From the NCBI GenBank assembly GCA_008931825.1, contig QXVZ01004525.1:4263-68262 (forward strand): a stretch of 64,000 bases of DNA, given 5' to 3'. Shown piece after piece: positions 1-10,311 of this stretch. The notes under the pieces were generated by a model. The model was not told the DNA's origin and searched no databases. It worked only from the letters and a program-made list of their open reading frames with translations. Positions within the stretch are counted from its first letter, which is position 1. The number at the start of each line of letters is the position of its first letter. Source of the DNA: Phallusia fumigata (lineage: Eukaryota; Chordata; Ascidiacea; Phlebobranchia; Ascidiidae). The translations under genes were made by a program, and so were the position numbers.

Positions 1-3000
1 AATAGGCACTGACAATAAACTGCATAAGAAGTGGGTTGTGACAAAGCTCATTTAATTGGGGAGTTTGGGTTTTAAGAGTTTTTAATAAATTGTCTCCATT
101 TTCTCCAGCAAAATGGCGAAATAATCTTTCCATACATTCCGTTGGAAGGTCACCAACAGAAACAGTAAGTTCTGGACGAAACTTATGTGACATTGAAAGA
201 ATTGAATGTGATCGAGATGTAAAAATTAACTTGGATCCAGGGAAAAAATTCTTGCAGCAAAGATTTGCTATGAGCTGTTGCATTGGTAAAGGAGAGTCAA
301 TTGATAGCTTTAAAGAGCTTTCATTGCCAAGGGAAAACTTCCATTGATCAAAGCCGTCAAATAAAAAAACACATTTTTTCTCATTTTTTAACATCCATTC
401 AAATGCATTGTCTTTTGTTGACTGATTTACGTGTGCAAACTGGTTATCAATTAGAATTTGTTTCACTGTAAGTTCCCTTGTGTCACCCAAGTCCATAAAC
501 TTGAGAAGAATCACAAAAGCATTTGGCAACTGAAAAGATCTTGCTAATCTCTTGGCCAAAGTGGTTTTTCCACAACCTGGTGGCCCCACAAGAGCAAGAA
601 AACGACACTTCATCACGATGTCTAATAAATCCTTAAATTCGATAGGTTTAGAATACTTAAACTTTTTTGTTTGTTTCCTGCTTGTTGATGGAACAAATTC
701 TTCTTTCTGTGGTTTCTCTTTGTCAAAAATGTTACTTTCTACCATGATTGGGTGGACTACTGGAAATTCGGTCTGCTTCAACTTTGGATCACGAAGAACC
801 CTGACAGCTTCAAGTTGTTCTAACTGGTGTTTCTGGATTTCATCAACTGCTCTCTGAAGATTCTCTGCATCTAGTAAACAAAAACATAAAAACATGATAA
901 AAGTCAATGTACAAGACACATTTTGCTCTATGGTGAAATACCTTCAGATTCTTGGTCGAAAGGCTTCTTAGTGGGTGTGTTGACATCTAAACAAAAAATA
1001 AATAGGTAATTGCCAAAAGTTAACAAGCTACTGTAACTTATTGAACAAATGCATACTTTGTGAAGGAACAGCAATAACTATTTCAGAGTTAATCTATGAC
1101 CTAAGTTGATGGTATAACTTAAAAAGGGATAAAAAGGCAGTTGCAAAAAACTAGAAGGGTGGCTTTCACTATATATCCGTTTCATATACACTATTAACCC
1201 ATTTAAAAATACATATACATATTCACCATGTCATTTCACACTGGGTTCCATAGTTACTTAAGCTGTTCATAACATGATTGTTTCTGCAAGCAGAAACACA
1301 TGATTCCCCACACATGCAAAGCTGTAGCATATTTGCAGGGTACTGTGAATATATGTACTGAACAATAGCAAATATTTTTATTTACCTTTATATAAATCAT
1401 ATGAGGTTCAAAGTTTTAAAGGCCAGTAAGTTACCTGCCAGGGGTGTAGGGTGAAACACAGCAACAAATCTACAACAATGACATGTTATACAAATTACAA
1501 ACTGTCTATATTTCATTTGGACATTTTATATTAATTTGACCCTTTTAAGGGGGTTAGTGGGGTAACTGCTGGGGCCCTAAGGTAAAACACAACAATTATT
1601 GCACCACAATGATATGTTATACAAACTGTTCCAATTTAACCCTATTCCGACATTGTTTAGTAATTTGACCATTTTCGTGGGCCTGTGGGGCTATAATGTA
1701 TAACACAGTAATGACTATTTCACAATGAAATGCTGTAATAATGCACTTGGTGAATCATTAATCAGCACATCATGCTAGGAGCTGCCAACCTCTGATCTAG
1801 AGTGTCACAGACACATGTTGGTTAATTTTTAATTGGGGTGACCTCTGGGGCTATAATGTAAAACACAGCAATGACTGTTCCCCATGAAATGCTCTACAAC
1901 ACATCTAAATGTCATCCAATTCAGAGATTGTTTGACAATTTGACCCATTTTAGGGGCTAGCAGGGTAACTACTGGGGCTATGGGGTCAAGCAAAGAAATT
2001 CTAACACCACAATGGCATGTTCTGCAAAATGTGAAAATTTCAACTGATTCAGACATTGTTTAATAATTTGACCCATTTTAGGGGGCTAGTAAGATGAGTT
2101 ATGGCCTAAAATTATTAATTTCAAATACCACAATGGCATGTTCTACAAACTGTATGAATTTCATCCAACACAGACTTTGTTAATACCCATTTTAGGGGGC
2201 TAGCATGGTAACTGGTGGAGCTCTTGGTTCAAACAAAAAAAAATTGGTGCACCACAATGGCATGTTCTATACACTGCATAAATTTCAACAAATTCAGACA
2301 TTATTTAATATTCTGACCAATTTCATGCCTAGCATTTTCACTGCTGGGGTAAAGTAAAACAAACCACAAAACAAACCACTTAAACTATGGTGTATTCCAA
2401 CAATGTTCCACTGAAAGCTGCTACATGTTGGGGCTACAATACCATGCTTTTGAAACTATCTAAATTCCATCCAGTTTTGAACTTTGACCTATATTAGGTG
2501 GCTAGCGTGTAACTGTGGGGTCTATTAATTCAAACACAGAAATTGATACACCACAATGGCATGTTCTTCGAACTGTCAGAATTTTATCTAATTGGGACAT
2601 TGTTTAATAATTGGACCCATTTTGGGGGGCTGGTTGAAAGCGTCTTTTGAAAAACCCGCAACCTGTAAATAAACCCGCAACTCAATGACGAAAAGTAGCC
2701 CAATTGGGCTGGAAAACCGCCACCCTGGCAACATTAAGAACTGCCATGTTAATTATCTGATATAGTAAACCTGTGTTTACTAAATTCTCTACATAGTCCA
2801 CACTAAACTACTGTTTGTGGTGCGCACACTTGTCAAAAACGTTTCACTATTTTGAGGCTGGTGGGGTAACCGTTGGGGCTATGGGGTCAAATTAAACAAC
2901 AGGCTCATCTCCATGACCATATCTACCATCTGTTTCATTTAAATCCACCCAACATTTCTTGCCAAAGGGAGGTGGACAAACCTGCAGGTGAGAAAAAAGA

Positions 3001-6000
3001 CAAAAAACAGAGTGAACAATATGTCCCTTTAGTGATGGGGACATAAGAATTTTTACTTTTCTGGGGCTAATGGGGTAACCACTGGGGCTATTGGGCAAAA
3101 CACAGCAATCAAGGCATCACAATGGCATGTTACATATACTGTCTAAATTTCAGCAATTTTGGACATAAGTAATTAGACCCATTTTAAGGGACTAGCGGGG
3201 TACCAAATGGGGTTATAAGGTTAAATAAAACAGATGGCACAACTTCACACCATATCTACAAGCAGTGAAAATTTCATCCAATCCAATAACAATTTCATTG
3301 CATAGTGAAATGAACAAGCTGCAGGGCACAAAAAAGAAAATAAAAGAAAAAAACAAACAGAAGGAAAACAAAATGTGTCCCCTTCAGGCAAGGAACCTAT
3401 ACTTGTAGGGTGCAATTATTATAAGGACAGGGCAGTAGGAAACGTTTTTTGAAATGTTCATGTACTTCGTGTAATTTATTAAAAAAGTTTGTCATTGTTA
3501 AATTAAGCAATGAAAATATGATGTTACACAACAGATGGCCCAAAAGTCTACAAACTTGGAGGGCAAGCCGGTTGTGGGCAATGAAGTCAAATGGAGTTTA
3601 TTTTTATGGGGCATATTCACAACAACAATGCACCACAATGGCATAATCTTTAAACTGTTCTAAAATCACACATTACATAATAATTTGACATATTCAAGAG
3701 TACCTACTGTCGATGCAGGGTGAAATAGAGCAACTGCATCACAATGACATGTTCTATAAACTGTCTAAATTTATTCCAATTCATACGTTGTTTGAAACAT
3801 TAGATCCATTTTAAGGGGTTAGCAGGGTGACTGTTGGGCCTCTGGTCTCAAACACAATCAATGCACCACAATAACATGTTTTATGAACCGTCCAAATTCC
3901 ATGCAATTTGGCTATTTTTAACAATTTGACCCATTTTGGGCAGCTAGCGAAGTAACCACTATGGCTATTGGGTCGATGCACAAGGCACATTTTGTTCTAC
4001 AGTGAGTTACCTTTAGACTCTTGGTCAGAAGGCTTCTCAGTGGTGGTGTGGACATCTAAACAAAAAATAAGTAGGTAATTGCCAAAAGTTGTTAACAAGC
4101 TATCCGTAACAGATTGAACTACTGCATACTTTACTATTTTAGAGTTAACATATGACCCTCGTTGATGACATAGGCGTCAATTTTATTACAATTTTTTTCA
4201 TGTGGGATGGCGAAATGATTAAATCCGAGCAGTCTGAGACGTGATCAAATTACACAACGTACTCTTATTGGTTCATAGCGTCATTAAAATATCTGTTATC
4301 GCCAATGTTATCCATGCATATACCACAAGGGACTTTTTTATGTGTTGTTCAGCAAAAAAGAAATTGGCATCGCTTGCCTCGCAACTGTTTCGTGTAAACA
4401 AGTCTTATGTTTTGAAATACAAGGACGTAATAACGAATCTAGGAAATTTCTGGGGTGGCATCATAGAATTTTTATATTGGCTGCCACCCTAGAAATTTCC
4501 AAAGGGGTGGCCGCCACCTCCTGCCATCCCAGAAATCGATGCCTATGGTTGATGGTAAGACTTAAAAGGGATAAAAAACAGTTGCAAAATATAGTTGAAT
4601 ATTTAACCCTAACCTGTCAAAGTTCTTTTAAAGAGAAGCTTTAATTGAACAGAAGGCCACTTGTTTATAGAAAGCAAGAAAGGCTTTCGTCAAACTAAGG
4701 AAAAACGACAAAAGGCTGACACTTAAAACTGCACTATAGTTGCATTACATTGAGTCTCTATTTTCCTCAAGATTTTAAAACATAATTGTTTCTGCTACAC
4801 TAAACCGTCAATATACACAAAAACTTGGGTCATAAGGTGAGTGAACCCAACACAAACTATGCACTAATACTTGCCATGTACTAATTATCTAAAAAATGAA
4901 ACCCTTAGGTAATTTGCTAAAATGTTGCCAACGCAAATCTTAAATTTTTTGTTATGAGGATCACAGCAGGGTACGCATTTTACCAGGGCTTGATGCTAAC
5001 ACCTAGGAATTTTCTTGACAAATGGTTATAGTTTTAAAGATCCCTGTGCACTATGGATTATGTGATAAATTAAATTTAGTAATAAAAGTTATGCAATTTG
5101 TTTCATTTAAATAAATAATTAAAACATGAACCAAACATGAGGTTACAGTGCCCAATTTTAGATGATATTTATCATGTGTGCAAATTTAAACAAATTCAGA
5201 TGACTTTTTCTTGACCAATTGAAGAAACCAGCATTAGACAAAAACCAATGTGAATTGAAACTGCCCCTTCATGAAAGGGTTCTCTCAATAAGATTTGTGA
5301 ATAAAAGTGTAAATTGAGATATGATAACAAAGTTACAAGTATTAAAATACTAAGTGTTCTAACCACGAAGAGGCAGATTTAGTTTTTCAACTCTATGTAA
5401 TTATTAATCATGTTGGTAAATATTTAAATGCTTACAAATTTTAGTCACATGTACATCCCCTTGAACTCCAACTACAGCATCATGAATTCCTGCTCCTTGC
5501 ATATCGAATTTCTGTTCATTTCCAGCAAGTTGGTCTGAATAAAATTTAAACAATGCAAGTTTGACCAAAGTGAACAACATGTAATGGTGTTTTATGGTTT
5601 CTTTTAGCTGGTTTGTGGCAAGGTCTGGAACACATGTACTCAACATGAATTGAATTTTTTTAACAACTAATAAAGTGGTTTTAAGAGACACTTTCAATGC
5701 AATTTATGGAATAAACTTGTCTTAGTTATCTCGTATTAGTTTGTATGGATTGTTTTATGCTGTGTGGGCCTTCAGTTAAGATTAAATGGAGAATTTGGGC
5801 CTCAATACAAAAAGTTTGTGTGGTGTGGCGAATAGATCAAATTCAAGCGGTCTGACATGTGATCAAATTGCACAATGTATGCCTTTGTAGCATCATTATA
5901 CTATCTGTTATTGCTAATATTATTGGTGCATATGACACAAGAGATGCGCGAAATGGGATTTTTTGCTGCATTGTTTACTGAACGAAAACACTGTTTGGTG

Positions 6001-7042
6001 TAAACAAGAAAAAAGAATATAACTAGAAGGGTAGCATACACCACATTGCCATTCCATAATTATACACTATTACCCCATTTAAAATAGCATATATATTCAC
6101 CATGTCATTTTTCGTTGGGTCCCATTGTTACTTAAGCTTTATATAGCATGATTGTTTCTGCAGAAACGCATGGGTACTGTGACTACAGTACAGAGGCAGA
6201 TATTTCTATTAAATTTCACATAAATTATGTAGTGGAATGACAGAATTGATATTACACTCACTATGACCCAACCTACAAACTTTAGAAGGGAATTAAGTTA
6301 ACTGCTGGGGCTATGGGGTAAAACACATCAAATATTGTACTACAATTAAATGTCATACAAATTTTCCATATTTCATTCAATTCGAAGATTGTTAAAATTT
6401 CGAAACATTTTAGGGGTAAGAAAACTGCTGGGGCTATAATGTGAAACACCCACCATAACCGCGCTTCCTGTTTGAACAGCACTTTTTAAACAACATGTAA
6501 ATTGCACACCAAAAATACCACAAAAACCTTCTACCTCGCTAGATCATGAGCAGAGGTTTAATGTGAAACTTGATTAACCGATGTAGAATAATTTGTGTTG
6601 TGAAATATTTAAAAATTTAGCATGTGTCAAAACAACTTACATTGGTCACCACAAACAGAGTTGACAGTTGAGTCGCTGAATGTAGATTTAGTAAAACTTG
6701 CATCAACAGAATTGCCTAAAAGTTGAAAAACAGAAGTTTTGTTACATGTTCAGTAAAGCTGTAAAAGTGTAACTTAGTTTACAATACATTTATTCTAACT
6801 GTGGCAAAATCTTCAAACAATTTGTTCATACGTTACTATTTTTAAGTGACATCAGCTGAGAATTAATACAAATAATATAACCTTGTTGTGGAACAGCTTG
6901 AGATGGTGTTTGATCATCTGGCTGAAAATTCTGCTTCTGTATATTGCAGAAAAAAATGTCAATATGGTATACAAATGTTTAAGCCAAACTGACTTACCCC
7001 ACTGGTCTCACTAGTCAGCTTTAAGTTTCTTTCTTCTGACAT
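1..7042 (-). CDS. NACHT-domain (NLR-like) receptor, 5' part, runs off left edge
   Basis: Seen: seven minus-strand exons joined in frame: 7042-6998 (ATG), 6930-6882, 6715-6641, 5534-5436, 4055-4011, 986-942 and 870-1 (continuing out of the window). The last exon carries a NACHT NTPase: Walker A GPPGCGKTT near residue 214 (about 563-586), Walker B VFLFDGFDQ (about 350-372), a sensor-1-like stretch ending FTSRSHS and, near the edge, a CHNPLLMQF block typical of the NACHT winged-helix side. About 120 residues precede it, low in complexity, without a recognisable CARD, PYD, death or TIR fold; exon 4 has a short beta-prone stretch AVVGVQGDVHV. Known: NACHT proteins are ATP-driven oligomerising sensors, many in innate immunity. 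Inferred: a cytosolic pattern-recognition type receptor. C-terminal repeats (LRR or other) would lie outside the window. The start is chosen as the first ATG of a clean phase-0 exon. Confidence 0.85.
942..986 (-). other. Duplicated 45-bp symmetric exon (copy 1) of the NACHT gene
   Basis: This phase 1-1 exon encodes DVNTPTKKPFDQESE. The exon at 4011-4055 encodes the related VHTTTEKPSDQESK. The flanking intron (about 987-1320 and 4056-4810) is also similar, so exon and intron were copied together. Being 45 bp and phase-symmetric, either copy can be used, skipped or repeated without shifting frame. Confidence 0.75.
1440..3990. repeat. Intronic minisatellite, roughly 120-135 bp units
   Basis: The intron between the two duplicated small exons is filled with degenerate tandem units. 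Recurrent landmarks are a CACCACAATGGCATGTTCT core, a CATTGTTTAATAATTTGACC core and a GGGGCTATGGGGT core. Units are visible at about 1550-1700, 1850-2000, 1930-2090, 2150-2290, 2500-2630, 3060-3200 and 3700-3960, with partial units elsewhere. The ORFs inside are not conserved between units, so it looks non-coding. Confidence 0.7.
4169..4547. mobile_element. 379-bp non-autonomous DNA transposon (TIR CATAGGCG..., 8-bp target duplication)
   Basis: The ends are CATAGGCGTCAATTT and AAATCGATGCCTATG, imperfect inverted repeats. The flanks are GTTGATGA (4161-4168) and GTTGATGG (4548-4555), an 8-bp target duplication with one difference. The homologous uninterrupted site is preserved at about 1103-1125 in the other copy of the duplicated intron, which confirms the insertion and its limits. 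An 8-bp duplication fits the hAT group. No transposase ORF is present. Confidence 0.8.
5815..6010. mobile_element. Truncated relative of the 379-bp element
   Basis: Sequence from about 5825 (GCGGTCTGACATGTGATCAA...) follows the interior of the 4169-4547 element (AGCAGTCTGAGACGTGATCAA...) for about 170 bp. It then switches at about 6015 into duplicated intron sequence. No inverted end is visible on the right, so this copy is broken. Confidence 0.5.
6230..6460. repeat. Outlying copies of the same intronic minisatellite
   Basis: About two further units carrying the ACTGCTGGGGCTAT and attenuated ACATTTTAGGGG landmarks lie in another intron of the NACHT gene. They follow a third copy of the duplicated intron segment (about 6018-6190 matches about 1150-1310). 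This shows repeated segmental duplication within one gene. Confidence 0.55.
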
Positions 7043-7553
7043 TTTCAGGTATAAAAGGCAATGATAGGCTCTGTTACTAATTTAGACCTGCAGTAATCTG
7101 AAAGTATAAGTTTTTAATTGAAAACCACAGACAAGTTTGGTACGATATCTCGTTTAAGCAGTTGACATATTATGCTACAAGCAGCACATAAAACTACCGT
7201 TCCCTTATATTGTTCTTCAGAGTTTACAATGTTACCTTTGTGAATCAACAATTGCAAAAACATTGTCAAACACAACGTCCATAAAAGGGAACTAAAAATG
7301 GGTTCCCTTACAAAAAGGGAACTGAAAATGGGTTCCCTTTTCTTGTGACAACAAATGATGTCACAAAAAATTGAAATCATATTTTTTCCGTTGGTAAAAG
7401 TGTACAAGGTCGCCCCATTTAAGCCAGACAAACTCTTGTGAGACAACGTTTGGTTAATAGATATACTTTGTCAAAAGCAACAATGCAAATTTTTCGGCAT
7501 TTATCTTTTGCGCATTTGAAAAACGATGAAGGTGGCAGGATGTACGTGAAGTA

Positions 7554-7750
7554 CAGGGGTCTCAAATCTCTTCGGGGGCCAAATTTCAACTTTAACGGGC
7601 CGATGAAAACTCAACTCACACAGGGATAATGGCATACTGGCTCCCTTGTTGGGCACTTCTCTCGGCGCCAAGAAAACAAATGAATTGAAATTTCAAAATG
7701 CATTTCGAGCCACATAAAAAGACCTTGGAAACGCGTGTTTGAGACCACAA
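7554..7750. mobile_element. Short hAT-like remnant
   Basis: It begins CAGGGGTCTCAAATC and ends in TTTGAGACCAC, an inverted match over the GGTCTCAAA core. CAGGGGT-type ends are common in hAT elements. No convincing 8-bp duplication flanks it, so the right limit is approximate and the copy is probably old. Confidence 0.35.
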
Positions 7751-8403
7751 TTGTAAACTATGTTGCTGATACAACTCCCCTAATGTTTCTGAATCATTAC
7801 CATAAAAACACATTTGATCATTATTTGAATCGAGTTGAGTTGTTTCGATAAGCGCAAAAAAGTGAAGATCTCGACTGGTGATTTCAAGTTGAGCGCACTA
7901 TACTTTTGTCAGCAAGTAGACGTGCGAAATAGGTACTACACAACAAAAAGGTCTAATATGCAATGGAGCAGCAGCAGTATCTGTGCGGTGATGACTTTGG
8001 TTGAGGCCAAATTTTGTTCAGCTATTTAATTGAGATTTAGTGTTTGGAAATGAAACATTATCCGATTATTTTTTTCTCTCCAAACTAACCGTAAATAGAT
8101 TATTGATAAATTTTTATTTTTAAGCAACTAAGCACTTAATTAATTAAACTGAATTTATTCGGTAAAAGACTCGTCTTTACAATTTACGCAAAGGTAAGAT
8201 TGTAGTGTAATGGGTTGTTTGCTTGTAGGACCCTATTGCCTAGCGTGTTTCTTCTTGACAATCGGACTCGCAATACCTTTGTGTTAGTATTGTTTATTTC
8301 AAGACATCAACAAATGTAATTTAGTAGAGCTCCTGCAGCAGAGTTCCTACTAGAGCCGAGGCCAAAAGCAAAATTACAACACCCCCATTGCGAAGCTTAC
8401 AAC

Positions 8404-9569
8404 CAGACATGGGGCAATTCGTATTCGTCATTCGTATTCGAATGCATTCGAATACAGGTTTTGCTCCTAACGTGCTGTATTCGAATACTTTTTGCTTTCG
8501 TTTAAAAACGCACGATTACAATTCGAATAGTTAATGCTGATATTCAAAGAACCTATTCACGAATACGATTACATGCGTCAATTTATTCGATTACAATTCG
8601 AATAGTCAATGCTGATATTCAAAGCATATATTCACGAATACGAATACTTGCGTGAACTCATTCGAATACTATTCGAATAGTTGACATTGAAATTGGAACG
8701 AAGTATTCACGAATACGAATATTCGCATGGATTTATTCGAATACAATTCGAATAGGCGATAATAAAATCTAAACAAAGTATTCACGAATACGAATACTCA
8801 CGTGAATTTATTCGAATACAATTCGAATTGTAAGAACTTGTTATTGGCGTAACAATTCGTGAGTACGAATGCACATGCAATTGCATTCGAATGCTATTCG
8901 AATTACATGAGGGTTTAAGATATACTTGCAAATTCCTAAATTTGTTACGTACGAATAAAATTGTTAAAATTTCTGGACCACAGGAGTATAATTGGGAGGC
9001 TTTTCAAACGTGTTATGCCTTTTTTGTTTAATAATTGTCTTAATTTTATGAGATTTGGCAACTACGAATACTGCTTGCAATTCATTCGAATTGGTAGTCT
9101 AAACAATCCTGCAACCATTCGTGAATACGAATACAACAAACTATTTATTCGAATACAATTCGAATTGTTGAACTTTGAAACCTACATAACAATTCATGAA
9201 TACGAATAAGCCGGTCGATTTAATCGAATATTATTCGAATTGCTGGTCCCCGAAATTTTTAAAAGAATTCGTGAATACGAATATATGAGCCCATTCATTC
9301 GAATACAATTCGAATCGTTTGTCTCTCAAATTTTTAAAAGAATTCATGAATACGAATACAAGCATTAAATAATTCGAATACAATTCGAATTGTTGCACTC
9401 CGAAATTTTTGATTTATTCGTGAATACGAATACATGAATCGGTTCATTCGAATACAATTCGAATTGCTGGCGCTCGAAAACCACGTAAATATTCATGAAT
9501 ACGAATACAGCTAACCGAGTATTCGTAAAGTATTCGAATGCATGGAATGTGTATTCGACCCCATGTCTG
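8404..9569. mobile_element. hAT-like non-autonomous element built of 75-bp tandem repeats
   Basis: The ends are CAGACATGGGG and CCCCATGTCTG, a perfect 11-bp inverted repeat. They are flanked by an exact 8-bp direct duplication CTTACAAC (8396-8403 and 9570-9577), the target-duplication length of hAT elements. The interior has no ORF of note. It is a tandem array: landmark ATTC(A/G)(C/T)GAATACGAATAC begins at 8555, 8630, 8705, 8780 and 8855, then 9117, 9192, 9267, 9342, 9416 and 9491, i.e. 75 bp apart apart from a degenerate patch at 8900-9110. Each unit also carries a second motif ATTCGAATACAATTCGAAT containing two ATTCGAAT palindromes. Confidence 0.8.
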
Positions 9570-9724
9570 CTTACAACACCCCATTACGAAGATCAATAAA
9601 CCAACACACCATTGCGATCGACCACTAAAATACCATTGCAGTCGGCCACATAACGCGTATTTCCCGTACCGGGTGCAAGAGCAGGTTATTTAGCGATTTC
9701 CCGTACACTTTACTTTTTGCTTGG

Positions 9725-9835
9725 TCGAATGGACTGAGACGCTCGACCCATATACAGACATAAAAAACTGATCGGGATTCGTTATCGGGATCGTTCCGGG
9801 TTCAAACTCCGTGGAAAAAAGGATCAGCTGGTACC
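9725..9835 (+). repeat. tRNA-like stretch, possible SINE head
   Basis: The segment TTGGTCGAATGGACTGAGACG resembles a class II tRNA D-arm (A box). About 85 bases on, CCGGGTTCAAACTCCGTGG resembles a T-arm (B box). The spacing and extra bases do not make a foldable functional tRNA. A tRNA-derived SINE 5' region or tRNA pseudogene is the best reading; no poly-A tail or target duplication was defined. Confidence 0.35.
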
Positions 9836-10311
9836 AACCCAGGGGTTTGCCGCGAAGGCACAGTATGACATAGGATTTGATTTAAGCATTACGTCAATAT
9901 AATATGCAAGTCAAATCGTTGCAAGCTTGCCAAAACTATGGCTTGTCAGGAAACTTGACTTTGTGGAAAATGAAACTCCAAATCAACAGAATTTGGTTGT
10001 TGTACCTTACTTTGCGTCGTACTGCCACCACACATTGCACCTTGCACTCGTGGTGCAGCAATTGTCTGTTTTTCTGTAACCGTGTTGATTCCAATAATCA
10101 TCAGTCTCAGATGCTAAGGGCCTGATCCCTGCTACTAGATGTTTGAAGAGGTATTTATTACCGTGTTGAAAACAAAGAACTCACAATTGGTCCGTCTAAA
10201 ACATAGGACAAAAAAAATCAGAGTGTGCTTCTTGTGGGCAAATAATTGGATCCTTTTATAACACTGTCAGATTTTGCATTTGTTGGAAAAAATTTTTTGT
10301 GTTCATTTTAG

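Larger units (their letters stand above)
7043..10311. other. Intergenic stretch between divergent genes
   Basis: It separates the minus-strand NACHT start from the plus-strand nuclear-protein gene. It holds a short hAT-like remnant (7554-7750), the 75-bp repeat element (8404-9569) and a tRNA-like region (about 9730-9830). The first exon of the downstream gene should also lie here or further away, but I could not identify it. Short ORFs at 7438-7629, 7835-8029, 8961-9209 and 9904-10125 have no family features. Confidence 0.6.

Noticed and set aside
1829-2056. Minus-strand ORF in the NACHT gene intron (also 2892-3098 and 6282-6482)
   Set aside because: It lies in the minisatellite; the reading frame is not kept between repeat units.
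8404-9569. Regular 75-bp spacing resembling a CRISPR-like array
   Set aside because: Repeats and spacers are both similar from unit to unit, the setting is an animal genome, and the ends are transposon-like.
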